DNA of 64,000 nt from Pseudomonas bubulae. Its GTDB lineage: Bacteria; Pseudomonadota; Gammaproteobacteria; Pseudomonadales; Pseudomonadaceae. The stretch lies in NCBI RefSeq assembly GCF_037023725.1, contig NZ_CP146077.1, positions 2,331,001 to 2,395,000 on the forward strand. Direction: 5' to 3'. Made by a program: the position numbers and the translations under genes. Shown here piece by piece: positions 38,102 to 50,086 of the stretch (positions are counted from its first letter, which is position 1; every line of letters begins with the position of its first letter). The notes under the pieces are model-generated. The model saw only the letters and a list, made by a program, of their open reading frames with translations. It did no database searches and was not told the DNA's origin.

Positions 38102-39571
38102 TTAGCCAACCAGGCCCAGGGTTGCCTGTTGCACCAGCTGCAGCATCGGCTGCGGGTAGACACCCAGGAAGAACACCAGTACCGAGACCGCCAGCAGCAT
38201 CACGCCGCCCGCTTTCTGTTCCCAGTTCAGCGGTGCATCGTGGCGATGCAGTTTCGGCTCGACCAGGTACAGGGTCACCATCACACGCAGGTAGTAGAAC
38301 ACGCCAATGGCGCTACCCAGGATCAGGGAACCCACCAGCCACCATTGGTGAGCTTCAACACCGGTGGCAATGATGTAGAACTTGCCGATAAAGCCGGCGG
38401 TCAGCGGGATACCCGCCAGCGACAGCATCATCACGGTCATCACCGCAGTCAGGTACGGACGACGCCAGAACAGGCCGCGGTACTCGTACAGTGCGTCGGC
38501 GTCACGACCTTTGTACGGCGAGGACATCAACGTGATCACACCGAATGCACCCAGGCTGGTCAGCACATAGGTGATCAGGTACACGCCGATGGCTTCCATG
38601 GCCATGCCTTTGCTCGCCACCAGGGCGATCAGCAGGTAGCCAAAGTGAGCGATGGACGAGTAACCCAGCAGACGCTTGAGGTTGTTCTGGGTCAGGGCCA
38701 GCAGGTTACCGAACAGGATCGAGGCAATCGCGATCACGGTCAGGACATCGCTCATCACACCGGTGGTTGCCGATGGGGTGATCTGGAACAGACGCACCAT
38801 CACGGCAAACACGGCAACTTTCGACGCGGTAGCCAGGAACGCGGCGACCGGCGCCGGAGCACCTTCGTATACGTCCGGCGTCCACAGGTGGAAAGGCACC
38901 AGCGACAGTTTGAAGGCCAGGCCCACCAGCATCATGCCCAGGCCCAGTTGGGCAATGGCGCTAGGAGCGCCAGTGGCCGCCAGGGCGTGACCGATACCGC
39001 TGAAGCTCAAGCTGCCGGCTTCGGCGTACAGCAAGGCCATGCCGAACAACAGGAACGCGGAACCGGCTGCCGACAGCACCATGTACTTGATGCCGGCTTC
39101 CAGGGAGCGCTTGTTGAAGAAGGCATAGGCCACGAGGCCGTAAACCGGTACCGAGAGCAGTTCCAGACCGATAAACAAACCGGCCAGGTGTTGCGCGCTG
39201 ACCAGCACAATACCGCCGGTCGCTGCCAGCAGCATCAGCAGGTACAGCTCTTCGCGGTTGCCCGGATAGCCCGTGCCGCCTTCACCCAGGTAGGCGTGCG
39301 CCAGGGTGACGCAGGCCAGGGTCGCGACCAGGATCAGGCCGATATACAGATAGGCGAAGTTGTCCATCATCAACAGCGGGGTGACAGCCAGTGGAACAAC
39401 TTTCAACGCCGGGAAGATCGACAACAGGGCCAGGTTAAGACCCGCCACCGAAAGCAGGAAGGTCTGTGAATGGTTGCGGCGCCACGCGATTGCCAGCATC
39501 ACCACAACAACGGTGAGGCTGGTAATCAGCAGTGGAGCAAGCGCGATAAAGTGTTGGATCGTGAATTCCAT
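38102..39571 (-). CDS. nuoN: NADH-quinone oxidoreductase subunit N
   Basis: A 489-residue antiporter-like subunit with about 14 helices, the last gene of the nuo operon. The ATG at 39571 ([20 protein letters not shown]) matches the family start; an in-frame upstream start lies inside nuoM. The conserved Lys of the proton channel is in [18 protein letters not shown], and [20 protein letters not shown] follows. It is one of three proton-pumping Mrp-like subunits in the membrane arm. Confidence 0.95.
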   Translation of the reverse strand: MEFTIQHFIALAPLLITSLTVVVVMLAIAWRRNHSQTFLLSVAGLNLALLSIFPALKVVPLAVTPLLMMDNFAYLYIGLILVATLACVTLAHAYLGEGGTGYPGNREELYLLMLLAATGGIVLVSAQHLAGLFIGLELLSVPVYGLVAYAFFNKRSLEAGIKYMVLSAAGSAFLLFGMALLYAEAGSLSFSGIGHALAATGAPSAIAQLGLGMMLVGLAFKLSLVPFHLWTPDVYEGAPAPVAAFLATASKVAVFAVMVRLFQITPSATTGVMSDVLTVIAIASILFGNLLALTQNNLKRLLGYSSIAHFGYLLIALVASKGMAMEAIGVYLITYVLTSLGAFGVITLMSSPYKGRDADALYEYRGLFWRRPYLTAVMTVMMLSLAGIPLTAGFIGKFYIIATGVEAHQWWLVGSLILGSAIGVFYYLRVMVTLYLVEPKLHRHDAPLNWEQKAGGVMLLAVSVLVFFLGVYPQPMLQLVQQATLGLVG

Positions 39572-39578
39572 AGCGCTC

Positions 39579-41111
39579 TTACCGGGCCGAAGCGAGTTGA
39601 GTGAAGGCGGTGCCGAGCCATTGCTGCACGCCATGCATGGTCGCAGCGGAGGTATCGAGGAACGGTTGTGGGTACACGCCGATAAACACCAGCAGTACCG
39701 CCAGACCGAGCACCATGATCAGTTCACGTGCATCCATACCGGCCAGTACATCGTCCGATTTGGATGGGCCGAAGTAGGCACGGTGAATCATGATCAGCGA
39801 GTAGACCGAACCAAACACCAGGCCGGTTGTGGCGATCGCGGTGACCCAAGGGAAGCTGGCAAACGAGCCAATCAGGATCAGGAACTCGCCGACAAAGTTG
39901 CCGGTGCCCGGCAAGCCCAGGGACGCCGCCGCGAAGAACAGGCTAATGGCCGGCAGGTAAGCGATCTTGGACCACAAACCACCCATTTCACGCATGTCAC
40001 GGGTATGCAGACGCTCATACAACTGGCCGCTGAGGATAAACAGCGCAGCTGCCGAAACACCGTGGGCCAACATCTGGATCACGGCGCCTTGCAGGGCCAG
40101 CTGGCTGCCGGAGTAGATACCGATCAGCACGAAACCCATATGGGAAACGCTGGAGAACGCGATCAGACGCTTGATATCGGTTTGTGCGAACGCCAGGAAA
40201 GCACCGTAGAAAATCCCGATCAGACCCAGGGTCATGGCGATCGGCGCAAACTCGGCCGAGGCATTCGGGAACAGCGGCAAGGCGAAACGCAGCAAACCAT
40301 ACGCAGCGGTCTTCAACAGGATACCGGCCAGGTCCACAGAACCTGCGGTAGGTGCCTGTGCGTGAGCATCCGGCAGCCAGGAGTGGAACGGTACGACCGG
40401 CAGCTTCACGGCGAAAGCAATGAAGAAGCCCAGCATCAGGATGTACTCGGTGGTGAGCGACATCTTGGTTTTCAGCAACTCGGCGTAGCTGAAGGTAATC
40501 ACGCCGGTGTTGTTGAAGTTGACCAGCACCAGACCCAGGATCGCCACCAGCATGATCAGGCCGGAAGCCTGAGTGAAGATGAAGAACTTGGTGGCGGCGT
40601 AGATACGGGTTTTCTTGCCGTCCGACGAGCTATGACCCCAGAGCGCGATGAGGAAATACATCGGCACCAGCATCATTTCCCAGAAGAAGAAGAACATGAA
40701 CAGGTCGATGGCGAGGAACACGCCAACCACACCGCCCAGGATCCACATCAGGTTCAGGTGGAAGAAGCCCACGTGACGCTGAATTTCTTTCCACGAACAC
40801 AGCACCGACAGCACACCGAGCAAGCCGGTGAGCAGGATCATCAGCAGCGACAGGCCGTCCAGCGCCAGGTGCACGCTGATACCGAAGCGGGCAATCCAGG
40901 TGTGCTGGAACTCAAGGGCCCAGGTCGGGTCGGCGCCAGGCGCCGGTGCAAATGAGTAGTTCCCCTGGGACCACAGCCAAAGGCCGAGGGCAAGCTCAAG
41001 GGACATGGTCAGCAACGCAATCCAGCGTGGCAGGGTAGAGCCGAAGCGCTCACCCAGCCAGCACAGCAGGCCGCCGATAAAGGGGATCAGGATTAGCCAA
41101 GGCAGAATCAT
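39579..41111 (-). CDS. nuoM: NADH-quinone oxidoreductase subunit M
   Basis: A 510-residue proton-pumping membrane subunit. The channel residues lie in [19 protein letters not shown] (Glu) and [20 protein letters not shown] (Lys); [33 protein letters not shown] and [21 protein letters not shown] are classic for the family. nuoN starts 7 bases downstream. Confidence 0.96.
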   Translation of the reverse strand: MILPWLILIPFIGGLLCWLGERFGSTLPRWIALLTMSLELALGLWLWSQGNYSFAPAPGADPTWALEFQHTWIARFGISVHLALDGLSLLMILLTGLLGVLSVLCSWKEIQRHVGFFHLNLMWILGGVVGVFLAIDLFMFFFFWEMMLVPMYFLIALWGHSSSDGKKTRIYAATKFFIFTQASGLIMLVAILGLVLVNFNNTGVITFSYAELLKTKMSLTTEYILMLGFFIAFAVKLPVVPFHSWLPDAHAQAPTAGSVDLAGILLKTAAYGLLRFALPLFPNASAEFAPIAMTLGLIGIFYGAFLAFAQTDIKRLIAFSSVSHMGFVLIGIYSGSQLALQGAVIQMLAHGVSAAALFILSGQLYERLHTRDMREMGGLWSKIAYLPAISLFFAAASLGLPGTGNFVGEFLILIGSFASFPWVTAIATTGLVFGSVYSLIMIHRAYFGPSKSDDVLAGMDARELIMVLGLAVLLVFIGVYPQPFLDTSAATMHGVQQWLGTAFTQLASAR

Positions 41112-41149
41112 GACGGGCTCAATTCCTTTCGCAAAGTCGAAGGTTCATA

Positions 41150-43003
41150 TCAGACCGCTACCAGCACGATGGCGCCCATGACCAGTACAGCACCGGCGGC
41201 CATGGATGCAGCGTACCAACGCAGTTGACCGGTTTCGCTGCGGCTCAGGGCGTTATGCCCGGCCTTGGCCATCTTCGGGATCAAACCAATGGTCTGGTCC
41301 AGAGGATCTTTGGCCAGCAAGCGGCAGATCAACAGGTACGGTTTGACGAACAGTTTGTCGTACAGCCAGTCGAAGCCCCAGGCAGCGAACCACCAGGCTG
41401 ACAGGAAGCGACCGATGCCGCTGTTGGCGACGGCGCTTACAAAGCGACGCTTGCCCAGGTACAGCAGGGCAGCCAGCAGGATACCGGCCAGGGCGATGGC
41501 ACCCGAGGCGATTTCCAGGCTGTGCTTGGCTTCACCGCCAGCATGGCCAACGCTTTGTGGCAGTACACCGGCCAGTGGCGGGGTGATCATGGCGCCGATA
41601 AAAGTCGACAGTACGATCAGCACGCTCAGTGGCAGCCAGTAGGTCACGCCGTGGCCTGCATGGGCTTCAGTCTTGGCTTCACCGTGGAACGTGACGAAGA
41701 TCAGGCGGAAGGTGTACAGCGAGGTCATGAACGCACCGACCAGACCGGCATACAACAGTTCGTTGTTACCGCTGGCGAAGGCTTCCCAGAGGATTTCGTC
41801 CTTGGAGTAGAAACCGGCCGTCAGCAATGGCAAGGCAGACAGCGCCGCGCCACCGACGATAAAGCTGGCGTAGGCCAATGGCAGTTTTTTCCACAGGCCG
41901 CCCATCTTGAAGATGTTCTGCTCGTGATGGCAGGCAACGATGACCGCACCGGAGGCAAGGAACAGCAGCGCCTTGAAGAAGGCGTGGGTCATCAGGTGGA
42001 AGATCGCGCCGTCCCAGGCACCCACGCCCAATGCCAGGAACATGTAGCCGATCTGGCTCATGGTCGAGTAGGCAAGGATACGTTTGATGTCGGTTTGTAC
42101 CAGTGCGGCGAAACCGGCCAGTACCAGGGTCACACCGCCGACGATGCCCACCAGGTGCAGCACTTCAGGTGCCAGGGTGAACAGGCCGTGGGTACGGGCA
42201 ATCAGGTACACACCGGCGGTTACCATGGTTGCGGCGTGGATCAGTGCCGAAACCGGGGTAGGGCCGGCCATCGCGTCTGCCAGCCAGGTTTGCAGCGGCA
42301 GTTGCGCGGATTTACCGACAGCACCACCCAGCAGCATCAGGGTTGCCAGCACGATCCAGAAATCACCGGCCTGGAACTTCTGCGGTGCCAGCACCAGCAG
42401 TTCCTTGATGTTCAGCGTGCCCAGTTGCTGGAACAGGATAAACAGGCCGATGGCCAGGAACACGTCGCCGACACGGGTCACGATAAAGGCTTTGAGTGCC
42501 GCGTTGCCGTTGTTGCGGTTGCTGTAGTAGAAACCGATCAACAGGTACGAGCACAGGCCCACGCCTTCCCAGCCGAAGTACACGAACAGCAGGTTATCGG
42601 CCAGGATCAGGAACAGCATGCTGGCGATAAACAGGTTGGTGTAGGCAAAGAAACGCGAGTAGCCGTCTTCACCGCGCATGTACCACGAGGCGAAGACATG
42701 GATCAGAAAGCCCACGCCGACCACGACACCGAGCATGGTGACCGACAGGCCGTCCAGGTGCAGGGCGAAGTTGGGCTTGAAGCCTTCTACCGAGATCCAC
42801 TGCCACAGTACTTGTGTGTACTCGCCGCCGGGTGGCGGCGCGACATTGAATTGCCAGATCACAAACGCGGCCACGATGGCCGAAAGGCCAATGGAGCCGA
42901 CGCCGATCAGCGCCGAGAGGTTTTCGCTGAAGCGTCCACGGGAGAACGACAGCAGCAAAAAGCCGATCAGGGGGAATACGAAAGTCAGAAAGAGAAGGTT
43001 CAT
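41150..43003 (-). CDS. nuoL: NADH-quinone oxidoreductase subunit L
   Basis: A 617-residue distal pump subunit. The antiporter core contains [33 protein letters not shown] and [32 protein letters not shown]. The C-terminal extension (about residues 500-617) is the long lateral helix that braces the membrane arm. The start overlaps the nuoK stop by 4 bases. Confidence 0.96.
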   Translation of the reverse strand: MNLLFLTFVFPLIGFLLLSFSRGRFSENLSALIGVGSIGLSAIVAAFVIWQFNVAPPPGGEYTQVLWQWISVEGFKPNFALHLDGLSVTMLGVVVGVGFLIHVFASWYMRGEDGYSRFFAYTNLFIASMLFLILADNLLFVYFGWEGVGLCSYLLIGFYYSNRNNGNAALKAFIVTRVGDVFLAIGLFILFQQLGTLNIKELLVLAPQKFQAGDFWIVLATLMLLGGAVGKSAQLPLQTWLADAMAGPTPVSALIHAATMVTAGVYLIARTHGLFTLAPEVLHLVGIVGGVTLVLAGFAALVQTDIKRILAYSTMSQIGYMFLALGVGAWDGAIFHLMTHAFFKALLFLASGAVIVACHHEQNIFKMGGLWKKLPLAYASFIVGGAALSALPLLTAGFYSKDEILWEAFASGNNELLYAGLVGAFMTSLYTFRLIFVTFHGEAKTEAHAGHGVTYWLPLSVLIVLSTFIGAMITPPLAGVLPQSVGHAGGEAKHSLEIASGAIALAGILLAALLYLGKRRFVSAVANSGIGRFLSAWWFAAWGFDWLYDKLFVKPYLLICRLLAKDPLDQTIGLIPKMAKAGHNALSRSETGQLRWYAASMAAGAVLVMGAIVLVAV

Positions 43004-43308
43004 CCGCGCATCTCACTGGCAGCATCGATATCAAGCGTATGGAAGCGGCGATACAGCTGCAGCAGGATCGCCAGGCCGATACTGGCCTCGGCGGCTGCCA
43101 GGGTGATCACCAGGATGAACATGACCTGTCCATCCGGCTGCGCCCAGCGTGCACCGGCAACGATGAAGGCCAGAGCAGCGGCGTTCATCATGATTTCCAG
43201 ACTCATCAATACGAAGAGAATGTTGCGACGTACCATCAGGCCAACCAGACCGAGGCAGAACAGGATGCCGGCAACGGCCAAACCATGTTCGAGAGGTATT
43301 CCTGGCAT
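43000..43308 (-). CDS. nuoK: NADH-quinone oxidoreductase subunit K
   Basis: A 102-residue protein with three helices. The conserved membrane glutamates are in [17 protein letters not shown] and in the [11 protein letters not shown] segment. It forms part of the proton path between the quinone site and the pump subunits. It starts 1 base after the nuoJ stop and overlaps nuoL. Confidence 0.96.
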   Translation of the reverse strand: MPGIPLEHGLAVAGILFCLGLVGLMVRRNILFVLMSLEIMMNAAALAFIVAGARWAQPDGQVMFILVITLAAAEASIGLAILLQLYRRFHTLDIDAASEMRG

Positions 43309-43309
43309 G

Positions 43310-43813
43310 TTATTGCTCCTTCGCCTCAGTGCGGCCCAAGTGGAACGCCGTCACAGCTGCAGCAAGCAGCAGCATCGAGGCGAGTTCGACCACCAGCAGA
43401 TACGGACCGAACAGGCTGATGCCCACGGCTTTTGCATCGATGGTGGTTTGACCGATTGCCGCACCGCTCGGGTGAGCGAACAGCACGTACAGCAATTCGG
43501 CCAGCAGGATGGCGGACAGAATGCTCGGCCCGATCCAGATGCCCGGCTTGAGCCAGTGGCGTTCTTGCGTCACCGAGGCGGGGCCCTGGTTGAGCATCAT
43601 CACCACGAACACAAACAGCACCATGATGGCACCGGCGTAGGCGATCACTTCGAGCACACCGGCAAAGGGTGCGCCCAGGCTAAAGAACGTCATCGCCACG
43701 GCAATCAGCGAAATAATCAGGTAGAGCAGGGCGTGCACAGGGTTGGTGTTGGTGATCACGCGTAGCGTGGACACGACAGCGACACCCGATGCGAAATAGA
43801 AAGCGAATTCCAT
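43310..43813 (-). CDS. nuoJ: NADH-quinone oxidoreductase subunit J
   Basis: A 167-residue protein with five helices. The third, with the pi-bulge and conserved Tyr and Gly, is in [25 protein letters not shown]. It contacts NuoA, NuoH and NuoK in the membrane arm. Confidence 0.95.
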   Translation of the reverse strand: MEFAFYFASGVAVVSTLRVITNTNPVHALLYLIISLIAVAMTFFSLGAPFAGVLEVIAYAGAIMVLFVFVVMMLNQGPASVTQERHWLKPGIWIGPSILSAILLAELLYVLFAHPSGAAIGQTTIDAKAVGISLFGPYLLVVELASMLLLAAAVTAFHLGRTEAKEQ

Positions 43814-43822
43814 CGTTCTTCC

Positions 43823-44371
43823 TTAAGGCAGCAAGCTCTTCACGTTGATCGGCTCGGCTTCGTTCTGGGCAGCGCCTTTCGGCTTGCCTTCCACGGCCAT
43901 ACCCGCAACACGATAGAAGTTGTAATCAGGGTTCTTACCGGGACCGGAGATCAGCAGATCTTCTTTCTCGTACACCAGATCCTGACGTTTGAACTCGGCC
44001 ATCTCGAAATCCGGTGTCAGCTGGATCGCGGTGGTCGGGCAGGCTTCCTCACACAGACCGCAAAAAATGCAGCGTGAGAAGTTGATGCGGAAGAACTCCG
44101 GGTACCAGCGGCCATCTTCGGTTTCGGCTTTTTGCAGCGAGATGCAGCCGACCGGGCACGCCACGGCGCACAGGTTGCAGGCTACACAGCGCTCTTCGCC
44201 GTCCGGGTCGCGGGTCAGGACAATCCGGCCACGGTAGCGCGGCGGCAAGTACACCGGTTCTTCCGGATACTGCAGCGTGTCACGCTTGCGGAAGGCATGG
44301 CCAAACACCATCACCAAGCTGCGAAGCTGGGTGTAGGTGCCATGCACGATGTCAAACAGATACTTGAACAT
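43823..44371 (-). CDS. nuoI: NADH-quinone oxidoreductase subunit I
   Basis: A 182-residue ferredoxin-like subunit with two [4Fe-4S] clusters: [15 protein letters not shown] and [16 protein letters not shown]. It is the N6a/N6b pair that carries electrons from NuoG to NuoB. It has an amphipathic N-terminal helix that lies against the membrane. Confidence 0.96.
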   Translation of the reverse strand: MFKYLFDIVHGTYTQLRSLVMVFGHAFRKRDTLQYPEEPVYLPPRYRGRIVLTRDPDGEERCVACNLCAVACPVGCISLQKAETEDGRWYPEFFRINFSRCIFCGLCEEACPTTAIQLTPDFEMAEFKRQDLVYEKEDLLISGPGKNPDYNFYRVAGMAVEGKPKGAAQNEAEPINVKSLLP

Positions 44372-44383
44372 GGGTCTCTATCC

Positions 44384-45391
44384 TCACTGAACCGCGCCGG
44401 CAGGCGTGTTCAACAACACGACTGCGGCGGTCACCAGCAGATTGATCAGGGTCAGCGGCAGGCAGAACTTCCAGCTGAAGTCCATCACTTGGTCATACCG
44501 TGGGCGCGGAATGGAAGCGCGCAGCAGGATGAAGATCATGATGAAAAACGCGGTCTTCAGAGCGAACCAGATAAACGGAATCTGGGGCAGCAGACCGAAA
44601 GGTCCGTGCCAGCCACCGAAGAACAAAGTCACCAGCAACGCCGAGATCAACACGATCCCGATGTACTCACCCACGAAGAACATGCCCCATTTCATGCCGG
44701 CGTATTCAATGTGGTAACCATCGGCCAGTTCCTGTTCCGCTTCCGGCTGGTCGAAGGGGTGACGGTGAGTCACGGCCACGCCAGCGATAAAGAAGGTCAG
44801 GAAACCGAAGATCTGCGGGATGATGAACCACAGGTTCTGCGCTTGATATTCAACGATGTCGCGCATGTTGAACGAGCCAACCTGCACCACGATGCCCATC
44901 AGCGCCAGGCCCATGAACACTTCGTAGGACACGGTTTGCGCCGAGGCACGCAAGGCACCCAGCAGGGCGAACTTGTTGTTGCTCGACCAGCCGGCGAACA
45001 GCACCGCATAGACCGACAGACCGGCCATGGCGAAGAAGAACAGGATACCGACGTTCAGATCCGCCACGCCCCAGGTCGGGGTGATCGGGATAATCGCAAA
45101 GGCGATCAGCAAGGCACTCATGGCCACAACCGGCGCCAGGGTGAAAATCGCCTTGTCGGCAAACGGTGGGGTCCAGTCTTCCTTGAAGAACATCTTGATC
45201 ATGTCGGCTGCGATCTGGAACGCACCGAACGGGCCCACGCGGTTCGGACCGTAACGGTCCTGCCACAGGGCCAGCAGGCGACGTTCAACCCAGCTCAGCA
45301 GCGCGCCGCACACCACTACGGCGAGCAGGATTACCACGGCTTTGACCACCGAGATAATCACGTCGATCACTTCAGGCGTAAACCAGGTCAT
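44384..45391 (-). CDS. nuoH: NADH-quinone oxidoreductase subunit H
   Basis: A 335-residue heel subunit with about eight helices at the quinone entrance. [23 protein letters not shown] and the acidic loop [26 protein letters not shown] (E-channel) are diagnostic. The start overlaps the nuoG stop by 4 bases (ATGA). Confidence 0.96.
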   Translation of the reverse strand: MTWFTPEVIDVIISVVKAVVILLAVVVCGALLSWVERRLLALWQDRYGPNRVGPFGAFQIAADMIKMFFKEDWTPPFADKAIFTLAPVVAMSALLIAFAIIPITPTWGVADLNVGILFFFAMAGLSVYAVLFAGWSSNNKFALLGALRASAQTVSYEVFMGLALMGIVVQVGSFNMRDIVEYQAQNLWFIIPQIFGFLTFFIAGVAVTHRHPFDQPEAEQELADGYHIEYAGMKWGMFFVGEYIGIVLISALLVTLFFGGWHGPFGLLPQIPFIWFALKTAFFIMIFILLRASIPRPRYDQVMDFSWKFCLPLTLINLLVTAAVVLLNTPAGAVQ

Positions 45392-48102
45392 TGGGCTGCC
45401 TCCTGCAAACCGTCAACGGTAAGGCCAAAGATCGCTGGCGGGATACCGGCCAGGCCTGCTGGCAGTGCTACCAGGCCTGCACCCAGCTCTTCATTGATAC
45501 GCAGTGGCAGACGCAGGGTCACACCGGCAACGTTGAGGCTGAGCAGGGCGCCATCGTTGACACCCAGGCGGTCGGCTTCGGATTTGGCCAGTGCGATATA
45601 AGCGGCTGGAATGCGTTCTTGCACCGGTGCGGCTTTCGAAGAGTTCTCTTCGCTGCCCAGCAGATGGTAGAACGGCACGACTTGCCAGGTGCCGCGAGCC
45701 GGGTTGAACGCGCCCGGAATATTGGCGAACCAATTCAGCGAGTCGCCCTTGCTTTCGATCAGGCGGATGCCCGGGTCGCCCGCACGGATATGACCACCCA
45801 CTTCGTCCTGGAACTTGTTCCAGGCTTGTGGCGAGTTCCAGCCCGGCGACCAGGCGAACGGCACTTGTTGGCGCGGTTCGACGGAGCCCGAGTAACCTTC
45901 CATGGAGAAGGCGAACGCGGTGTCCGGGTCTTGCGGGGTGCGCGGTTCGTGCACGCTGATATTGGCGCGCATGGCAGTACGGCCGCTGTAGCGCAAAGGT
46001 TCGCGCGCCAGCTTCATGCCTTTGATACGGAATGCTGCCGACGGTGCCGCATCAACGATGCCGGCCAGTTCTGGCGTGCTTGCCGCTGTTTGCTGTGTCA
46101 CGTGATCGAGCAGGGTCCAGTCAACCGCCTTGTTCAGCAGGGTGCTGCGCAGGGCGTGCAACCAGCGCCAGCCTTCGTGGATCAAGTTGCTCGAATCGAG
46201 GTAGCGCGGCTCGAACACCTGGAAGAAGCGTTGGGCACGACCTTCCTGACTCACCAGCGTACCGTCGCCTTCAGCAAAGCTTGCCGCTGGCAGAACCAGA
46301 TCGGCACGGTCGGTGGTTGCGGTCTTCTGATGATCGGCAACGATCACCACTTTGGCCGCGTCCAGTGCTGCGTTGACCTTGACCGCATCGACACGGGTAA
46401 ACAGATCGTTTTCCAGCACCACGATGGCGTCGGCTTTACCGTCGATCACAGCTTGCAACGCAGCGTCTACCGATTCGCCGCCGAGCATGGCCAGACCGAG
46501 GCTGTTGGCTTCCGGCACGACCAGGCTGATGGAGCCGGCTTTCTCACGCAGGTGCAGCGCCTTGGCGATGTTACCTGCGGCTTCGATCAGGGCCTTGGAG
46601 CCCAGGGAAGTACCGGCAATGATCAATGGGCGTTTGGCTGCCAGCAGGGCGTCGGCGATGCGCTTGGCCAGCTCCAGGGCTTCAGCGTCCAGGCCGGCAA
46701 CGGCAGGGGCGCTGGCGTCGATGGCGTGAGCCACGGCGAAACCGATACGGGCCAGGTCATCCGGCGCAGCGTGTACGCATTCTTCAGCCACGTCGTCGAG
46801 CTTGGTTTCAGCCAGGCTGGCAATAAACAGCGGGTTCAGCGCGTGCTGACCGATGTTTTTCACCGCAGCGTCGAGCCAAGGCTGAACGCGCATGGCGTCG
46901 GCCATTTCTTCAGCTTTGCCCTTGACCGACTGACGCAGCGACAGCGCCATACGGGCGGCGGTCTGGGTCAGGTCTTCACCCAGTACGAAGATGGCGTCGT
47001 GATCTTCGATCTCGCGCATGTTCGGGACGGGCAGCGGGCTGTCTTTCAAGACTTGCAGCACCAGGCGGATGCGCTCCAGCTCACCGGCTTCGATACCCGA
47101 GTAGAAGTGCTCGGCACCGACCAGCTCGCGCAACGCGTAGTTGCTTTCGAGGCTGGCGCGCGGCGATCCGATACCGACGATGTTACGACCGCGCAACAGA
47201 TCGGCGGCTTTATCCAGTGCAGCGTCAACGCTCAGTTTGCTGCCGTCGGCCAACAATGGCTGACGTGGGCGGTCGGTGCGGTTGACGTAGCCATAGCCAA
47301 AACGGCCACGGTCACACAGGAAGTACTGGTTAACCGAACCGTTGAAACGGTTTTCGATGCGACGCAGTTCACCGTAACGCTCGCCCGGGCTGATGTTGCA
47401 GCCGCTGGAACAACCGTGGCAGATGCTTGGTGCAAACTGCATGTCCCATTTGCGGTTGTAACGCTCGGAGTGAGTTTTGTCGGTGAACACACCGGTCGGG
47501 CAGACTTCTGTGAGGTTGCCCGAGAACTCGCTTTCGAGCACGCCGTCTTCAACGCGACCGAAGTACACGTTATCGTGGGCGCCGAATACACCGAGGTCAG
47601 TGCCGCCCGCGTAGTCTTTATAGAAACGCACACAGCGATAGCAGGCGATGCAGCGGTTCATTTCGTGGGAAATGAACGGGCCGAGTTCCTGGTTCTGGTG
47701 AGTACGCTTGGTGAAGCGATAACGGCGCTCGTTGTGGCCGGTCATCACGGTCATGTCTTGCAGATGGCAATGGCCGCCCTCTTCGCACACAGGACAGTCG
47801 TGCGGGTGGTTGGTCATCAGCCATTCAACAACGCTGGCGCGAAACACTTTCGCTTCTTCGTCGTCGATGGAAATCCAGCTACCGTCGGTGGCCGGAGTCA
47901 TGCATGACATGACGATACGACCACGCTTGTCGTTCTCGTCGGTGTACTGCTTGACGGCGCATTGGCGGCAGGCGCCAACACTGCCCAGGGCAGGGTGCCA
48001 GCAGAAATACGGGATATCGAGGCCCAGCGACAGACATGCCTGTAACAGGTTGTCTGCCCCATCGACTTCGAGATCTTTGCCGTCTACGTGGATAGTGGCC
48101 AT
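45388..48102 (-). CDS. nuoG: NADH-quinone oxidoreductase subunit G
   Basis: This 904-residue peripheral-arm subunit has an N-terminal [2Fe-2S] domain ([15 protein letters not shown], with Cys at about 34-50). The [18 protein letters not shown] segment follows with the His-ligated N5 cluster, and [10 protein letters not shown] with the N4 ligands. CHGCSSGC is the N7 site found in the E. coli-type subunit. A molybdopterin-oxidoreductase-like C-terminal half without cofactor follows. A 132-base gap with a hairpin separates it from nuoF. Confidence 0.96.
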   Translation of the reverse strand: MATIHVDGKDLEVDGADNLLQACLSLGLDIPYFCWHPALGSVGACRQCAVKQYTDENDKRGRIVMSCMTPATDGSWISIDDEEAKVFRASVVEWLMTNHPHDCPVCEEGGHCHLQDMTVMTGHNERRYRFTKRTHQNQELGPFISHEMNRCIACYRCVRFYKDYAGGTDLGVFGAHDNVYFGRVEDGVLESEFSGNLTEVCPTGVFTDKTHSERYNRKWDMQFAPSICHGCSSGCNISPGERYGELRRIENRFNGSVNQYFLCDRGRFGYGYVNRTDRPRQPLLADGSKLSVDAALDKAADLLRGRNIVGIGSPRASLESNYALRELVGAEHFYSGIEAGELERIRLVLQVLKDSPLPVPNMREIEDHDAIFVLGEDLTQTAARMALSLRQSVKGKAEEMADAMRVQPWLDAAVKNIGQHALNPLFIASLAETKLDDVAEECVHAAPDDLARIGFAVAHAIDASAPAVAGLDAEALELAKRIADALLAAKRPLIIAGTSLGSKALIEAAGNIAKALHLREKAGSISLVVPEANSLGLAMLGGESVDAALQAVIDGKADAIVVLENDLFTRVDAVKVNAALDAAKVVIVADHQKTATTDRADLVLPAASFAEGDGTLVSQEGRAQRFFQVFEPRYLDSSNLIHEGWRWLHALRSTLLNKAVDWTLLDHVTQQTAASTPELAGIVDAAPSAAFRIKGMKLAREPLRYSGRTAMRANISVHEPRTPQDPDTAFAFSMEGYSGSVEPRQQVPFAWSPGWNSPQAWNKFQDEVGGHIRAGDPGIRLIESKGDSLNWFANIPGAFNPARGTWQVVPFYHLLGSEENSSKAAPVQERIPAAYIALAKSEADRLGVNDGALLSLNVAGVTLRLPLRINEELGAGLVALPAGLAGIPPAIFGLTVDGLQEAAQ

Positions 48103-48234
48103 GGTTCAAAGGTCTTCGTTGGCCCGGTGTCAGCGGGCGTGGCTAATGGAATCTTGTTATGCGTTCGAAGCAACCCAGCCTTACGGCGTTATCGAACGAT
48201 CAGAAGGGGGCACGGACCCCCTTCATTCAGAGCG
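48103..48234 (-). promoter_or_regulatory. nuoF-nuoG spacer with hairpin
   Basis: This 132-base gap is the longest inside the nuo operon. GAAGGGGG (48203-48210) and CCCCCTTC (48217-48224) form an 8-base-pair stem with a 6-base loop just after the nuoF stop. There is no T-tract on the minus strand, so it is more likely a stabiliser or processing site than a terminator. Confidence 0.5.
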
Positions 48235-49590
48235 TTACGCGCCGATAACAATCGGGCGTGCCAGAGGTGGAACACCGGGTTTTGCTTGCGCAATACCGGC
48301 TTCGAACTCTGGACGGAAGTACTTGATCGCGCTGCCCAACGGTTCCACGGCGCCCGGTGCGTGAGCACAGAACGTCTTGCCAGGGCCGAGGAAACCGACC
48401 AGACCCAGCAGGGTCTCGATATCGCCAGGCTGACCTTCGCCGTGTTCGATCGCCATCAGCAGCTTGACGCTCCACGGCAGACCATCACGGCAAGGGGTGC
48501 AGAAGCCGCACGACTCACGGGCAAAGAACTGTTCCATGTTGCGCAGCAAGGAGACCATGTTGACGCTGTCGTCCACGGCCATGGCCAGGCCAGTACCCAT
48601 ACGGGTGCCAACCTTGGCGATGCCGCCGGCATACATTTGTGCGTCCAGGTGCTCGGGCAACAGGAAGCCGGTACCGGCGCCGCCTGGCTGCCAGCACTTG
48701 AGCTTGAAGCCGTCGCGCATGCCGCCGGCGTAGTCTTCGAACAGCTCGCGAGCGGTCACGCCGAATGGCAGTTCCCACAGGCCAGGGTTCTTCACTTTGC
48801 CGGAGAAGCCCATCAGCTTGGTGCCGTGGTCTTCGCTGCCTTCGCGGGCGAGGGATTTGTACCAGTCAACGCCGTTGCCGATGATGGCCGGTACGTTGCA
48901 CAGGGTTTCCACGTTGTTCACGCAGGTCGGCTTGCCCCATACGCCCACAGCGGCCGGGAACGGCGGCTTGGAGCGCGGGTTGGCGCGACGGCCTTCGAGG
49001 GAGTTGATCAGTGCGGTTTCTTCACCGCAGATGTAACGCCCGGCGCCGGTGTGCACGAACAGTTCGAAGTCGAAACCCGAACCGAGGATATTCTTGCCCA
49101 GCAGGCCTGCTGCCTTGGCTTCTTCGACGGCACGGCGCAGATGCACCGCTGCAGTGGTGTATTCGCCACGCAGGAAGATATAGCCACGGTAGGTTTTCAG
49201 TGCGCGGGCACTGATCAGCATGCCTTCGATCAGCAGATGGGGCAGTTGCTCCATCAGCATGCGGTCTTTCCAGGTGTTGGGTTCCATTTCATCGGCGTTA
49301 CACAACAGGTAACGGATGTTCATGGATTCGTCTTTGGGCATCAGCCCCCACTTCACGCCCGTCGGGAAGCCGGCACCGCCGCGACCCTTGAGGCCTGCGT
49401 CTTTCACGGTCTGGACGATATCGTCCTGGGCCATGTCGGCGAAGGCCTTGCGCGCAGCGGCGTAGCCGTCCTTGGCCTGGTACTCGTCGAGCCACACGGG
49501 CTCGCCGTCGTCACGCAGGCGCCAGGTCAGCGGGTGGGTTTCTGCCGAACGCTTGATCAGGTTGGCAGGACCGAAAGAAGTCAGGCTCAT
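48235..49590 (-). CDS. nuoF: NADH-quinone oxidoreductase subunit F
   Basis: A 451-residue NADH- and FMN-binding subunit. [16 protein letters not shown] binds NADH. The FMN site has [13 protein letters not shown] and [19 protein letters not shown]. The N3 [4Fe-4S] cluster ligands are in [12 protein letters not shown] plus a distal Cys in [10 protein letters not shown]. It is the electron entry point of complex I. It overlaps nuoE by 4 bases. Confidence 0.97.
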   Translation of the reverse strand: MSLTSFGPANLIKRSAETHPLTWRLRDDGEPVWLDEYQAKDGYAAARKAFADMAQDDIVQTVKDAGLKGRGGAGFPTGVKWGLMPKDESMNIRYLLCNADEMEPNTWKDRMLMEQLPHLLIEGMLISARALKTYRGYIFLRGEYTTAAVHLRRAVEEAKAAGLLGKNILGSGFDFELFVHTGAGRYICGEETALINSLEGRRANPRSKPPFPAAVGVWGKPTCVNNVETLCNVPAIIGNGVDWYKSLAREGSEDHGTKLMGFSGKVKNPGLWELPFGVTARELFEDYAGGMRDGFKLKCWQPGGAGTGFLLPEHLDAQMYAGGIAKVGTRMGTGLAMAVDDSVNMVSLLRNMEQFFARESCGFCTPCRDGLPWSVKLLMAIEHGEGQPGDIETLLGLVGFLGPGKTFCAHAPGAVEPLGSAIKYFRPEFEAGIAQAKPGVPPLARPIVIGA

Positions 49591-50084
49591 GGGTAGGCCT
49601 CCAACAACGTGGCGACGCCAGCAGGCTGCACGTCACCGAATGTGTCGTCGTCGATCATCAACGCCGGCGCCTTGTCGCAGTTGCCCAGGCAGCACACCGG
49701 CAGCAGCGTAAAGCGGCCGTCCGGGGTAGTCTGACCGAGGCCGATGCCCAGCTTGTTCTGGATTTCGCCGACCACGGATTCGTGGCCACCGATGTAGCAG
49801 ACCATGCTGTCGCACACGCGGATGATGTGGCGGCCGACCGGCTGACGGAAGATCTGGCTGTAGAACGTAGCCACGCCTTCAACGTCGCTGGCAGGGATGC
49901 CCAGCAGTTCGCCGATGGCGTAAATCGCGCCGTCCGGCACCCAGCCGCGTTCCTTCTGAACGATCTTCAGGGCTTCGATCGACGCCGCGCGCGGGTCTTC
50001 GTAGTGATGCATCTCATGCTCGATGGCCGAGCGCTCGGTTTCGCTCAGGGCGAAACGGTCTGTCTGGATAAGCGTGCTGTTCAT
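49587..50084 (-). CDS. nuoE: NADH-quinone oxidoreductase subunit E
   Basis: A 165-residue thioredoxin-fold subunit with the N1a [2Fe-2S] cluster ligands in [12 protein letters not shown] and in [13 protein letters not shown]. It sits beside NuoF. The stop overlaps the nuoF start. Confidence 0.96.
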   Translation of the reverse strand: MNSTLIQTDRFALSETERSAIEHEMHHYEDPRAASIEALKIVQKERGWVPDGAIYAIGELLGIPASDVEGVATFYSQIFRQPVGRHIIRVCDSMVCYIGGHESVVGEIQNKLGIGLGQTTPDGRFTLLPVCCLGNCDKAPALMIDDDTFGDVQPAGVATLLEAYP

Positions 50085-50086
50085 GC

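Noticed and set aside
41522..43765. 747-codon plus-strand frame across nuoL, nuoK and nuoJ
   Set aside because: It crosses three certain genes on the other strand; its translation is His/Gln-rich noise without domains.
45391..47907. 838-codon plus-strand frame opposite nuoG
   Set aside because: It is a shadow of nuoG with no start signal or homology.
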